Positions 50,507-59,374 are shown, counted from the stretch's first letter. The stretch: DNA of 64,000 bases from Microbacterium sp. RU1D (GCF_900156435.1 NZ_FTPQ01000001.1:372001-436000), one strand, 5' to 3'. The notes: a model not told the origin generated them from the letters alone. Made by a program: numbers and translations.

Positions 50507-52648
50507 TCATCGAACGCCGACGCCCCTACGGCGTTCGGCGCGGGTCGGGGGTGCCTCGCCCTGCTCGGGCGCCTCGGCGGTACGGGTGGCGGCCTCGGCA
50601 TCCGTCACCTTCGGCCGGCGGGGCCACCAGAACCGGTCGCCGGCGATGAACGCCATCGCGGGGACGATCACCGTGCGCACGAGCAGCGTGTCGATCAGCA
50701 CGCCGATGCACACGATGATGCCGATCTGCGTGAGTGTGATCAGCGGCAGCACGCCGAGTACCGCGAAGACCGCGGCGAGCAGGATGCCGGCACTCGTGAT
50801 GACCGCGCCGGTGGCGGCGAGCGCGCGGATCATGCCCTGTGTGGTGCCCAGGGTGCGGCTCTCCTCCTGCGCGCGGGTGACGAGGAAGATGCTGTAGTCC
50901 ACGCCGAGGGCCACGAGGAACAGGAAGCTGAACAGCAGCACGTTCGTGTCGATCGCGGGGAAGCCGAACAGCGGCGTCTGGAACAGCCACCACGCGGCGC
51001 CCACGGCCGAGAAGAAGCTCGCGACCACGGCCAGCAGCAGCAGAGCCGGCGCCAGCAGCGACCGCAGCAGGATCACCAGGACGATGAAGACGAGCACGAG
51101 GATGAGCGGGATGATCAGCGCCTGATCGCGCTCCTGCGCACCGGCGACGTCGAGCGCCTGGGCGTCGAGTCCGCCGACGAGCGCCTCCCCGGAGCCCACG
51201 GCGTCGAGATCGGCCCGCAGACGTTCGATCGTCGCGAAGGCCTCGGCCGTCTCGGCCGCCGACGACAGCGTGACGTCGACGCGGGCCCAGTCGCCGTTCT
51301 CCTCCGCCAGGCGTACGGAGTCGACCCCCTCGATCCCGCCCGCGGCCTCGACGACCGCGTCGGCGTCGGCCACCGGGACGACCACGGTCGCGGGAGAGGT
51401 GGCCCCGGCCGAGAAGGCCTCGGCCAGCACCTCCTGCCCCGTCACGGCGTCGGGCTTCTGCAGGAAGCGGTCGTTCTGCGACAGGCCGGTCTGCACGAAG
51501 AAGAGACCGCTCGCGAGGGCGCCGAGCACCACTGCGCCGGTCAGCGCGACCACGACCGGGCGCCGCGAGACCCCGCGGCCGAGCTTTCCCCACGGGCTGC
51601 GGGCGATGGCATCCGGGGATCCGAAGCGCGGGATGTAGGGCCAGAACAGCCAGCGCCCGAACAGCACGAGGGCGGCCGGCAGCACGATGAGCGCGAACGC
51701 CATCGCCACGACGACGCCCACCGCGCAGGCGAGACCGAGCGCGCGGTTGCCCGACAGCTCGCCGAGCAGCAGCGTCGCGAGGGCCAAGGCCACGGTCGAG
51801 CCGCTCGCGATGATGGCGGGCCCGGCTCCCCGCACGGCGCGGCGCATGGCCTCGCGACGGTCTTCGGCGAGGCGCAGTTCGTCGCGATAGCGCGCGATGA
51901 GCAGCAGGGCGTAGTTGGTGCCGGCACCGAACACGAGCACCGACAGGATGCCGGTGATCGACGCATCGAGCTGCACCCCCACCGCCGCCGCGACCCGGCG
52001 CGCGACGATCCCCGCCGACGCGTCGGCGGTGCCGATGACGATGAGCGGCACGAGCCAGAGCCAGGGGCTCCGGTAGGTGATGAGCAGCAGCACGGCGACG
52101 ACGATGACGGTGGTCAGCAGGAGGGTGAAGTCCGCGCCGTCGAACACCGCGGCGATGTCGACCTCGAAGCCCTCGGGGCCGGTGAGGTAGGTGCGCACCC
52201 CGTTGAGGTCGTCGGCGGCGAGGGTGCGGATCTCGTCGGCGCGCTCCGCCTGGGCCGCGACGTCTTCCTCGGGGGCGAGGGGCACGATCAGCAGGGCGAC
52301 GGTGCCGTCTTCCGACACCTGCGGCGGCGGGATGAAGCCCTCGGGAGTGAGATCGACGAGATCGCCGAAGGCCTTCTGCTGGATCGCGGCCACCGTCTCG
52401 GCGGGGAGCGCCGCGCCGTCGTCGGATGCGAAGACCACGAGCGCCGAGGTGGTGTCGGCGTCGGGGAACGTGTCGAGCACCTTCTGCACCTTCACGGACT
52501 CGGCCGTGTCAGGCAGCCCGGTGGCGGGCGCGGTCTCGCTCGTGGCCCCCGAGCCGAGCGCGAACAGCGCCGCGACGCCGGCGAAGGCGACGACGAGCAC
52601 GATCCACGACGTGCGGGCCGAGGTGAGGAAACGCAGGAATCCGGTCAT
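50507..52648 (-). CDS. MMPL-family RND transporter
   Basis: The 713-residue protein has the RND plan: one N-terminal helix, a periplasmic domain, a helix bundle with FGAGTNYALLLIARYRDEL (conserved GXDYXXXL-type motif), a second periplasmic domain and a second bundle with ALGVDYSIFLVTRAQEESRTLG. It exports lipids, siderophores or drugs by family. It is divergent from a MarR-type gene with a perfect palindrome 25 bases from its start, so drug-inducible control is probable. Confidence 0.9.
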   Translation of the reverse strand: MTGFLRFLTSARTSWIVLVVAFAGVAALFALGSGATSETAPATGLPDTAESVKVQKVLDTFPDADTTSALVVFASDDGAALPAETVAAIQQKAFGDLVDLTPEGFIPPPQVSEDGTVALLIVPLAPEEDVAAQAERADEIRTLAADDLNGVRTYLTGPEGFEVDIAAVFDGADFTLLLTTVIVVAVLLLITYRSPWLWLVPLIVIGTADASAGIVARRVAAAVGVQLDASITGILSVLVFGAGTNYALLLIARYRDELRLAEDRREAMRRAVRGAGPAIIASGSTVALALATLLLGELSGNRALGLACAVGVVVAMAFALIVLPAALVLFGRWLFWPYIPRFGSPDAIARSPWGKLGRGVSRRPVVVALTGAVVLGALASGLFFVQTGLSQNDRFLQKPDAVTGQEVLAEAFSAGATSPATVVVPVADADAVVEAAGGIEGVDSVRLAEENGDWARVDVTLSSAAETAEAFATIERLRADLDAVGSGEALVGGLDAQALDVAGAQERDQALIIPLILVLVFIVLVILLRSLLAPALLLLAVVASFFSAVGAAWWLFQTPLFGFPAIDTNVLLFSFLFLVALGVDYSIFLVTRAQEESRTLGTTQGMIRALAATGAVITSAGILLAAVFAVLGVLPLITLTQIGIIVCIGVLIDTLLVRTVIVPAMAFIAGDRFWWPRRPKVTDAEAATRTAEAPEQGEAPPTRAERRRGVGVR

Positions 52649-52672
52649 GGGGAGCCTTCGCTAGATTTTGGA

Positions 52673-52693
52673 GTATCTCGATAATCGAGATAC
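52673..52693. promoter_or_regulatory. Perfect palindromic operator between MMPL and MarR genes
   Basis: Two exact 10-bp arms (GTATCTCGAT and its complement) flank a single A. The A+T-rich dyad lies in the 81-base gap between the divergent start codons. MarR dimers bind such sites; repression of both genes is the likely effect. Confidence 0.75.
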
Positions 52694-52729
52694 GAGAAAG
52701 GTAGCCCAATCTCGCGTAGAGTGCCAGTC

Positions 52730-53251
52730 ATGGAAGAGCCGAACCCTTCCTCCCCACCCCCCGTCGTCGGCGGCGTCGCCGTGCCGCCCACGCGGCGGCC
52801 GACCGTGCTCGTGCGCGACCTCTTCACCGCCGGGTCGGTGTTCGAGAAGGCGCTGCAGCGCGAACTCGCCGTCAACCCCACCGGCCTGGATGCCATGGGC
52901 CACCTCGTCATGTCGGGCCCCCTGTCGCCGGGCGAGCTCTCGCGACGCCTCGACCTCACGACGGCCGCCACGACCGCCGCGATTGACCGCCTCGTCGACC
53001 TCGGCCACGTCACGCGCACCCCGCACCCCACCGACCGCCGCAGTGTGCTCGTGGTGCCGACCGATACGTCGATGGCCCGCGCGATGGGCCACCTCATGCC
53101 GATGATCGCGAGCGTCGACGCCGTGCTCGATGACTTCAGCGACGAGGAGCAGGCCGTCATCACCCGCTACCTCGAGCGCGTGATCGCCTCCTACGGCGTC
53201 CCCGACGACGACGAGCCGCGCTCGATGGCCGTCCCCCGCTCGACGCACTGA
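52730..53251 (+). CDS. MarR-family transcriptional regulator
   Basis: The 173-residue protein contains the winged helix-turn-helix at about 65-125 (LSPGELSRRLDLTTAATTAAIDRLVDLGHVTRTPHPTDRRSVLVV) with the DRR wing motif, and an extended Pro-rich N terminus. The ATG at 52730 is preceded seven bases upstream by TAGAGT (52717-52722), a leaderless-type start. It is divergent from the MMPL exporter, which it probably represses until a ligand binds. Confidence 0.92.
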   Translation: MEEPNPSSPPPVVGGVAVPPTRRPTVLVRDLFTAGSVFEKALQRELAVNPTGLDAMGHLVMSGPLSPGELSRRLDLTTAATTAAIDRLVDLGHVTRTPHPTDRRSVLVVPTDTSMARAMGHLMPMIASVDAVLDDFSDEEQAVITRYLERVIASYGVPDDDEPRSMAVPRSTH

Positions 53252-53380
53252 CCCGGGGCCGCGCGCCTCTCGCGGGCGCCGCGCGCCAGCGCGGCCGTCG
53301 GATCCCGCGCGGCGGCCGGACGCCGCGCGTGCCCCCGCTGCGCGTGTGCCCGCCCCGTCGACGACGGGCGCGGCATCCCA

Positions 53381-53439
53381 TCGAGTGTCCAAGACACCCG
53401 GACGAATATTCGTGGCGTCCGGGTTTCTCGGACACTCGA
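53381..53439. repeat. Intergenic palindrome, family A copy 3
   Basis: A 24-bp stem with two mismatches (arm begins TCGAGTGTCC) has an 11-base centre. It lies between the marR-type and NUDIX genes. Confidence 0.75.
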
Positions 53440-53519
53440 TGCGCCCGCGAACCCGCCCGCGCGGCGGCTCGACGCCCAGCGCGGCCGGGGCGCCGGGCCG
53501 CGCCTGCTACCGTGCGGGA

Positions 53520-53927
53520 GTGCTTCCGGATGCCACTCCCCCACGCCGTATCCGCGTCTCGGCCGCGGTCATCACCGACGCTGACGGCCGTCTGCTCGTC
53601 GTGCGGAAGGCCGGGACCACGGCATTCATGCAGCCCGGCGGCAAGCCCGAACCGGGCGAGACCGCGGCGCAGACCCTGGCGCGCGAGCTCGCCGAGGAGA
53701 TCGGCGTCGATGTCGCCCCCGACGCCCTCGAGCCGCTCGGCGAGTTCACCGCATCCGCGGCCAACGAGCCCGGCTTCGAGGTGGTCGCCGACGTGTTCCG
53801 CGTCGACATCGGCGCACAGCAGCCGACCCCGGATGCCGAGATCGCCGAGCTCCGTTGGGTCACCGCCGAGACGGCATCCGGGATCGAGATCGCCCCGCTC
53901 GCGCGCGAGTACTTCCTGCCCGCCTGA
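53520..53927 (+). CDS. NUDIX hydrolase
   Basis: The 135-residue protein has a perfect Nudix box, G(X5)E(X7)REUXEEXGU, in GGKPEPGETAAQTLARELAEE followed by IGV at about 44-66. This binds Mg2+ and cleaves nucleoside diphosphates linked to another moiety; the substrate cannot be read from sequence. TACCGT six bases before the GTG gives a leaderless-type start. Confidence 0.9.
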   Translation: MLPDATPPRRIRVSAAVITDADGRLLVVRKAGTTAFMQPGGKPEPGETAAQTLARELAEEIGVDVAPDALEPLGEFTASAANEPGFEVVADVFRVDIGAQQPTPDAEIAELRWVTAETASGIEIAPLAREYFLPA

Positions 53928-53954
53928 CGCGTCCACCCGGCACGCCCACCCGTC

Positions 53955-54010
53955 GAGTGTCCACAACACGCCGCGGGGCGAGGTCGCGCCCCGGCGTGCC
54001 CTGGACACTC
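53955..54010. repeat. Intergenic palindrome, family A copy 4
   Basis: Arms GAGTGTCC-acaa-CACGCCG and CGGCGTGCCCTGGACACTC pair over 15 of 19 positions. The central part differs from copies 1-3. It is followed at once by copy 5. Confidence 0.7.
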
Positions 54011-54052
54011 AACAGACCGGCGCAACCCCGCCGCTCGCCGCCCCCGTGGGCG

Positions 54053-54113
54053 TTGAGCGTCCACAACACGCCGCACGGCACGGTCGCCACCCGGCGTGCC
54101 CTGGACACTCAAC
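54053..54113. repeat. Intergenic palindrome, family A copy 5
   Basis: Nearly identical to copy 4 (arms GTTGAGCGTCC and GGACACTCAAC; CACGCCG/CGGCGTG inside). The two lie in tandem between the convergent NUDIX and SDR genes and may act as a terminator. Confidence 0.7.
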
Positions 54114-54183
54114 AGGCCGATACCACCCCGCCGCTCGCCGCACCGGCGTCGGGCGGGCGGGCGGGCGGGGCGTCAGCGCCGGC

Positions 54184-55671
54184 TCACCACGAGCTCTTGC
54201 GGTAGTCCTTCAGGAAGATGCCGAACAGGTCCTCGCCGGCCTCGCCACGCACGATCGGGTCGTAGACGCGGGCGGCGCCGTCGACGAGGTCGAGCGGGGC
54301 GTGGAAGCCCTCCTCGGCCAGGCGCACCTTGGTGAAGTGCGGGCGCTCGTCGGTGATCCAGCCCGTGTCGACCGCGGTCATCAGGATGCCGTCGGCCTCG
54401 AACATCTCGCGGGCGCTCGTGCGGGTGAGCATGTTCAGCGCCGCCTTCGCCATGTTCGTGTGCGGGTGCCCGGGGCCCTTGTATCCGCGGCCGAACACGC
54501 CCTCCATCGCGGAAACGTTGACGATGTACTTCCGCTTCGCCGTGGAGGCCGCCATCGCGGGGCGCAGGCGACTGACCAGCAGGAACGGCGCGGTCATGTT
54601 GGCCAGCTGCACCTCGAGCATCTCGAGCGGCTCGACCTGGTCGACGTGCTGCGTCCAGCTGTTGACGCGGTCTTCGTCGGGGATGAGGCCGCCCGCGTCG
54701 ATCGCAGTCCCGGTCATCAGCCGCTCGAGCGACGACGAGCCCGCCGCCATCGCCTCGGCGGTCAGCTCGTCGGCCGTGCGGGCGGCGGAGGCGAGGATCG
54801 GGTGCGACGACACCGACTGCGCGAGTGCGAGCGGGTGGGCGTCGTTGGTGTGGCCGAAGGTGACGAGCTCGGGCAGCGGGCCGTCGGGGAGCGGTGCCAG
54901 TTCGGCATCCACCAGGGGTTTGTAGGCCCCCGGCGAGCGCCGCACGGTCTGAGCGGCGTTGTTGATGAGGATGTCGAGCGGCCCATTGGATGCCACGGAA
55001 TCGGCGAGCCCGATCACCTGCGCCGGGTCGCGCAGGTCGATGCCCACCACCTTGAGGCGGTGCAGCCAGTCGGCGCTGTCGGGCAGCGACGAGAAGCGGC
55101 GCACCGCGTCACGTGGGAAGCGCGTGGTGATCGTCGTGTGCGCGCCGTCGCGCAGCAGCCGCAGCGCGATGTACATGCCGATCTTGGCGCGGCCGCCGGT
55201 GAGCAGGGCGCGCTTACCGGTGAGGTCGGTGCGGGCGTCGCGCTTCTCGTGGCTCATCGACGCGCAGTCGGGGCAGAGCTGGTGGTAGAACGCGTCGACG
55301 AGGGTGTAGTCCTCTTTGCAGATGTAGCAGGCGCGCGCCTTGATGAGCTCGCCCGCGAACGGCATGGCCGTGCGGGCCTGCAGCGGGATGCCACGGGTCT
55401 CGTCGTCGATGCGATCGGGGGCGCCGGTGGCGGTGGCGGCGACGACCGCGCGGTCGGCGTCGGCGATGCGCTGGCGCTTCTGCTTGCGCGACTGCCGCTT
55501 GACGTCCTTGTAGAGCTTGCCGGTCTGGCGGCGCAGGGCGATGTAGGCGGGGTCGTCGTGGTCGAGCGAGGAGGCGGCGTCGATGACGCGCAGCGCGATC
55601 TCGAGCTCGTCCGGGTCGATCGCGGTCGACCGCGCGGCGTCGCGGTCGGGGTTCAGCAGTGTTTCGGGCAC
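54184..55671 (-). CDS. Zinc-ribbon short-chain dehydrogenase with an unusual active site
   Basis: The 495-residue protein has a helical N terminus (1-95), a cysteine quartet CYICKEDYTLVDAFYHQLCPDC (about 112-134) that looks like a zinc ribbon, and a Rossmann domain from about 150 with LLTGGRAKIGMYIA and NNAAQT. Where classical SDRs have YXXXK the sequence is HTNMAK, so the usual tyrosine is absent and a threonine occupies that place. An upstream serine-like SAMEG remains. The GTG at 55671 has TACACT five bases upstream. NAD(P) binding is likely; oxidoreductase activity is uncertain. Confidence 0.75.
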   Translation of the reverse strand: MPETLLNPDRDAARSTAIDPDELEIALRVIDAASSLDHDDPAYIALRRQTGKLYKDVKRQSRKQKRQRIADADRAVVAATATGAPDRIDDETRGIPLQARTAMPFAGELIKARACYICKEDYTLVDAFYHQLCPDCASMSHEKRDARTDLTGKRALLTGGRAKIGMYIALRLLRDGAHTTITTRFPRDAVRRFSSLPDSADWLHRLKVVGIDLRDPAQVIGLADSVASNGPLDILINNAAQTVRRSPGAYKPLVDAELAPLPDGPLPELVTFGHTNDAHPLALAQSVSSHPILASAARTADELTAEAMAAGSSSLERLMTGTAIDAGGLIPDEDRVNSWTQHVDQVEPLEMLEVQLANMTAPFLLVSRLRPAMAASTAKRKYIVNVSAMEGVFGRGYKGPGHPHTNMAKAALNMLTRTSAREMFEADGILMTAVDTGWITDERPHFTKVRLAEEGFHAPLDLVDGAARVYDPIVRGEAGEDLFGIFLKDYRKSSW

Positions 55672-55680
55672 GGGGCAGTG

Positions 55681-55895
55681 TATCGGGGCCTTGCTGAACG
55701 ACCGGTGGGCCGGGCGTGTCGCGGGGGTGGGCGAGGGCCCGGGGCGTCGCGAAAACGGACGGCGGGTCCGCGGAGCCACGGGAACAGGCGATCGTGCGAG
55801 AACAGGACGGATCCGGGGCGATCGGTTCTGTGCCGGCGCGATCCCCACCGGCGGGCGCACCCCGAGCCGGAACAACCGGCACGGTCCCTGACCCG
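55681..55895. other. Spacer between the SDR gene and a 48-residue membrane protein gene
   Basis: No coding signal was found in these 215 bases. A small hairpin GCCGG-aacaa-CCGGC lies at 55866-55880. Confidence 0.35.
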
Positions 55896-56042
55896 CTACT
55901 GCTTCCCGCCATCCACCCACCGCGTGTGCGCCTTCAGCGCGTGCAGCACGGCGAGGCGCACCACGACGTACAGGGCCGCTCCGATGACCGCGAGGCCGAG
56001 ACCCCATACGAGCAGAAGGATGAGGCCGTGCGCACCGTACAT
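55896..56042 (-). CDS. Small single-helix membrane protein (48 residues)
   Basis: The minus strand reads MYGAHGLILLLVWGLGLAVI and continues to WVDGGKQ with a stop at 55896. One long hydrophobic helix (about 6-38) is flanked by a short basic end. The acyltransferase gene ends ten bases upstream, so it is probably in that operon. It is too small for a family assignment. Similar short membrane proteins are frequent after actinobacterial membrane enzymes. Confidence 0.5.
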   Translation of the reverse strand: MYGAHGLILLLVWGLGLAVIGAALYVVVRLAVLHALKAHTRWVDGGKQ

Positions 56043-56051
56043 CCGGCGAGC

Positions 56052-57212
56052 CTAGCGAGCGGCCCCCACCCCGGCCATCGCCGCTGCGCGTTCCGTCCGC
56101 GCCCGGGCCTGCCGCAGCAGCCACCGCTGCGCGGGCACCTCGACCAGCTTGTGCATCACGAACGCGAGGGCGAGGGCGATGCCGAACGCGGCGAGCGCGA
56201 GCAGCACCGCACGACGCCACGGCAGCTGGGGGTGCCCGTCGGGCCACGCCGACGACACCGACGCGATGACCAGCAGGTGCACGAGGTAGAAGGCGAACGA
56301 CACGCGCCCGAGTTCCTGCCAGAGCGGCCGCGCGAGGAAGGTCGACGCCCGATGCGCGTCGGCGGAGGCGAGCGACGCGACGAGCAGCGCGAACGCGCCG
56401 ACGGTCACGGCGAGACCGGGGTGGATGTCGGTGCCGGGCAGGGTCGGCGCTTCCGACAGCGCGTAGCCGACGACCGCGAGCGGGAGCACGAGGCGCACGC
56501 GCGGCGGCATCCAGGCCCCGCGCTTCACGAGCAGCGCGAGCGTGACGCCCACGACGAACTCCGGCAGTCGCAGCAGCGGAGTGGATGCCGCCGACAGCGG
56601 CACCGGCGAGAGGGCAGCGATCTGCGGGGCCAGGGCGACCAGCGCGAGGGCGGCGCCGACGACGATCGTCTGCGACCGGGCCGACAGGCGCACGAGCGGG
56701 CGGATGAGGAACGGGAAGCTCAGGTAGAAGAACGCCTCGCACACCAGCGACCAGCTGGCCGGATTGCCCGCCTGCCACCAGTCGGGCACCCAGCCGTTGA
56801 CGAGCAGGACGTTCGCCGCGAGCGGGGCGGCGCCGTCGGTGCGGATCTCGGGCACGAGGGTCGCGGCGGCCACCAGCGCGAGGCCCACGCCGACGAGGTG
56901 CAGGGGGTAGATGCGGGCGAAGCGGTGCCACCAGAACGAGCCCGCGCTCTGCTGCGGCTTGTAGCCCCACGCCAGCACGAAGCCCGACAGGATGAAGAAG
57001 AGCGTGACGCCGGTCTTCCCCGCCTCGAACACGAACGCCCACACGTCGCCGGCGGTGCCGCCGAAGTACTCGACCGCCATGAGGTGGTGGCCGAAGATGA
57101 GCATCGCGGTCGCCCAGCGGAGCCCCGTCAACGAGGGCAGGTGACGCGCGGCGATCGGGGCAGCGGATGCCACCGGCCGGGCCTCGACGCGGGGTGCCGC
57201 CATCGTGGTCAT
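56052..57212 (-). CDS. Acyltransferase family 3 (OafA/YrhL-like) membrane enzyme
   Basis: The 386-residue protein has about ten helices. An early LPSLTGLRWATAMLIFGHHLMAVEYF with the family histidine (near 40) and FFILSGFVLAWGY follow in order, then RFARIYPLHLVGV and WSLVCEAFFYLSFPFLI. These define acyl-transfer to envelope polysaccharide or lipid. The ATG at 57212 is chosen because GAGAGGGGAC precedes it; an earlier ATG at 57293 has no site. Confidence 0.9.
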   Translation of the reverse strand: MTTMAAPRVEARPVASAAPIAARHLPSLTGLRWATAMLIFGHHLMAVEYFGGTAGDVWAFVFEAGKTGVTLFFILSGFVLAWGYKPQQSAGSFWWHRFARIYPLHLVGVGLALVAAATLVPEIRTDGAAPLAANVLLVNGWVPDWWQAGNPASWSLVCEAFFYLSFPFLIRPLVRLSARSQTIVVGAALALVALAPQIAALSPVPLSAASTPLLRLPEFVVGVTLALLVKRGAWMPPRVRLVLPLAVVGYALSEAPTLPGTDIHPGLAVTVGAFALLVASLASADAHRASTFLARPLWQELGRVSFAFYLVHLLVIASVSSAWPDGHPQLPWRRAVLLALAAFGIALALAFVMHKLVEVPAQRWLLRQARARTERAAAMAGVGAAR

Positions 57213-57249
57213 GTCGTCCCCTCTCGTCTCGTCGTTCGTCCGGCACGCG

Positions 57250-57255
57250 ATTAAA
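57250..57255 (-). promoter_or_regulatory. Probable -10 element TTTAAT of the acyltransferase gene
   Basis: TTTAAT on the minus strand is a clear A+T-rich hexamer in a G+C-rich gap, 37 bases before the start codon. Confidence 0.4.
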
Positions 57256-57490
57256 GCGCTCGTCGACGACGCCATCGGGGTCGACCTGAGCACGTGGAGT
57301 CGCGCAGACCGGGTGAGACGGTACTGGACCGGGTTGAGGAGGAACCTGGGAGGGGTGGGGGCTTGACGGGGCCGCCCGCGCCGGGTTTCCGCGGAATCAC
57401 GCGGCAGAGGCGGCGGATTCCTGTCGCTCGGGGCGTTCCTCGTGCACCTGTTCTCGAGTGCGGTCGAGGTGCGCCGCGGCTGACCCGGCG

Positions 57491-58147
57491 TCAGTCCTCG
57501 TCGGGAAGCGCCCTCTGGGCCACCACGCGGCGCGCCTCCACCACCGCCTCGGCGAACTCGGTGTCGGGGTCGTCCATGACGATCGCCGTCGCCCGCGCGT
57601 GCGCGCTGACCACGTCGTACGGCGAGGCCGCCGCCCGCTCGACGGCTGCCTCGGCGCGGTATCCGATCGCCGCGAACGCCCGGCTCAGGCTCCGCTGGGT
57701 GTCGTGGTCGCCGCGGCCGAACTGGGTCGCGAGCTCATCGGCGAGGGCTTCATGCGCGTCGTCGGGAACGAGCCCGGATGCCGTGCGCCACGCCGCCCGC
57801 GCCACCTCCGGATGCCGATCGCGCAGCACCGCCGGGGTGATCACGGCGAACGCGGCGGGATCGCCGATCTTCGACAGCGTGTGCAGCGCCTGGCTCCGCG
57901 CCTGCGGGACCTCGGACGCCACCTCCGGCAGCAGCTCCGCAACCGCCCGCGCCGCGTCGTGCCGCGTCAGCGCCCACGTGAGCATGTCGCGCACGAAGAA
58001 GTCGGGGTCGACCGCGCACCGCGCGACGAGCTCGGCGATGTAGCTGTCGTCGGGCCGCGTCCCCGCGGCGAGCGCGGCCTGCAGCCGCGCGGAGGCGTCG
58101 GGGTGCGCGAGCGCCGCGCGCAGGCGGGAGGCGGGGGTGTCGGTCAT
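57491..58147 (-). CDS. HEAT-repeat domain protein
   Basis: The 218-residue protein is entirely helical with repeated ALAHPDASARLQAAL-type and RSQALHTLSKIGDPAAFAVI-type units, typical of HEAT/PBS-lyase repeats. It contains no catalytic motif and is presumably a protein-binding scaffold. The 57-base gap to the next minus-strand gene carries no obvious promoter. Confidence 0.75.
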   Translation of the reverse strand: MTDTPASRLRAALAHPDASARLQAALAAGTRPDDSYIAELVARCAVDPDFFVRDMLTWALTRHDAARAVAELLPEVASEVPQARSQALHTLSKIGDPAAFAVITPAVLRDRHPEVARAAWRTASGLVPDDAHEALADELATQFGRGDHDTQRSLSRAFAAIGYRAEAAVERAAASPYDVVSAHARATAIVMDDPDTEFAEAVVEARRVVAQRALPDED

Positions 58148-58203
58148 GGTGGTTCCAGGGTTTCACGCGGGGCGGTGGCGAGGGTCGTTGTGACGGACGC
58201 CCC

Positions 58204-59352
58204 TCACACCGCGACCGGCCGCCGCGCCCCGCGCCGCCCCGCGAACACCGCCGCCGCCGCGCACACCCCCGCCCCGACCGCGAAGGCCGCCCACCCGCCG
58301 ACCCCCGTGACGAGCAGACCGAGCACCGCCGCGCCCACGCCCTGCCCGAGCACGAGCGTCACGAAGAGCAAGGCCGTCCCCGCGGCCACGCGCTCGGCAT
58401 CCAGGTCGGTGGTCCACGCGATGAGCGCCCCCGTGGCCGCGGTGTACGCCCAGCCGAAGACGGCGGCCACGACTACGGCCCCGACGATCCCGGATGCCGT
58501 GAGCGGTAGCGCCACGGTCGCCCCGGCCGCGAGCACCACCGTGATCGCCCACGCGCGCCGGGGCCCCCACGTCGCGAGAAGCCGCGCCGTCAAGGCGACG
58601 GACGCGCCTCCCGCGCCGAGCCCGATCCAGGCCACGACCGACAGCGTTTCATCGAGCCCCGCGTCGACGAGCTGGGTCCGCCCGAACGTCCACACCGCGG
58701 CCGACCCCGCCCCGAACAGCAGGGCGGCGGTGAGGGGCCGCACGTGTCGCGCGAACCACGACCGCGGGGGAAGCGGCATCCGGTCGCCCGCCGTCGAGAT
58801 TCCCCGCGACAGCGCGACGACGGCCACACCCGCGAGCGCGCTGCACACGGCAGCGATCGCCCACGCCACGCGCCACTCGGGCAGCAGGACGAGGGCGAGC
58901 GCCCCCGCGAGCACGAGGCCCGGCCCGGTGCCCGAGTTCGCGATGGTCTGCGCGCGCGCATCGCCCCGCGTGGCGGGGTGACTCTTCAGGACCGCGACGA
59001 CCGCGGGCGAGGCCAGGCCCGCGCCCGCCGAGCCGAGGACCGCCGCCGCCGCGAAGACCACGACGTCAGGGGCCATCGCCATGCCCGCGGCACCCAGAGC
59101 CGCGGAGGCGCTGGCGGCGATGACCGCCGCGCGGGGTGCCCGTGCCGCCGCAACGAACCCGACGAGCGCCGCGACGACGTACAGCCCGGAGCCTCCCGAC
59201 GAGATCGCTCCCCCCAGCGCGTCGTCGAAGCCGAGGTCGCGCTGCGCATCGGGCAGCACGAGCCCGAATGCCAGGCGTACGAGGCCGTAGGTCGCGGCGA
59301 TGAGGGCCAGGGCCGCGCCCGTGACCCGCACGGACGAAAACGATCGTTTCAC
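58204..59352 (-). CDS. MFS transporter
   Basis: The 382-residue protein has 12 predicted helices and an amphipathic GLVLPDAQRDLGFDDALGGAISS start. Motifs include ATRGDARAQTIANSGTGPGLVLAGALAL and LDAERVAAGTALLFVTLVLGQ. It is divergent from a TetR-type gene with 22 bases between start codons. The start GTG is leaderless: TAGACT lies six bases upstream, and a 12-bp palindrome overlaps codons 2-5. Confidence 0.85.
   Translation of the reverse strand: MKRSFSSVRVTGAALALIAATYGLVRLAFGLVLPDAQRDLGFDDALGGAISSGGSGLYVVAALVGFVAAARAPRAAVIAASASAALGAAGMAMAPDVVVFAAAAVLGSAGAGLASPAVVAVLKSHPATRGDARAQTIANSGTGPGLVLAGALALVLLPEWRVAWAIAAVCSALAGVAVVALSRGISTAGDRMPLPPRSWFARHVRPLTAALLFGAGSAAVWTFGRTQLVDAGLDETLSVVAWIGLGAGGASVALTARLLATWGPRRAWAITVVLAAGATVALPLTASGIVGAVVVAAVFGWAYTAATGALIAWTTDLDAERVAAGTALLFVTLVLGQGVGAAVLGLLVTGVGGWAAFAVGAGVCAAAAVFAGRRGARRPVAV
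59338..59349. promoter_or_regulatory. Palindrome AAACGATCGTTT in codons 2-5 of the MFS gene, candidate TetR operator
   Basis: The perfect 12-bp palindrome lies inside the start of the MFS coding sequence and nine bases from its -10. A repressor bound here would block initiation or elongation. Confidence 0.5.
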
Positions 59353-59358
59353 TTTTGC

Positions 59359-59368
59359 AGTCTAGGGT
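59359..59368. promoter_or_regulatory. Overlapping back-to-back -10 elements of MFS and TetR genes
   Basis: Minus-strand TAGACT (59359-59364) and plus-strand TAGGGT (59363-59368) share the bases TA at 59363-59364. Each is six bases from its start codon (59352 and 59375), so both transcripts would be leaderless. Confidence 0.55.
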
Positions 59369-59374
59369 GATCGT

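Noticed and set aside
23396..54113. Insertion sequence ends
   Set aside because: The repeats are palindromic without transposase genes between them and no target duplications were seen; called dispersed palindromes.
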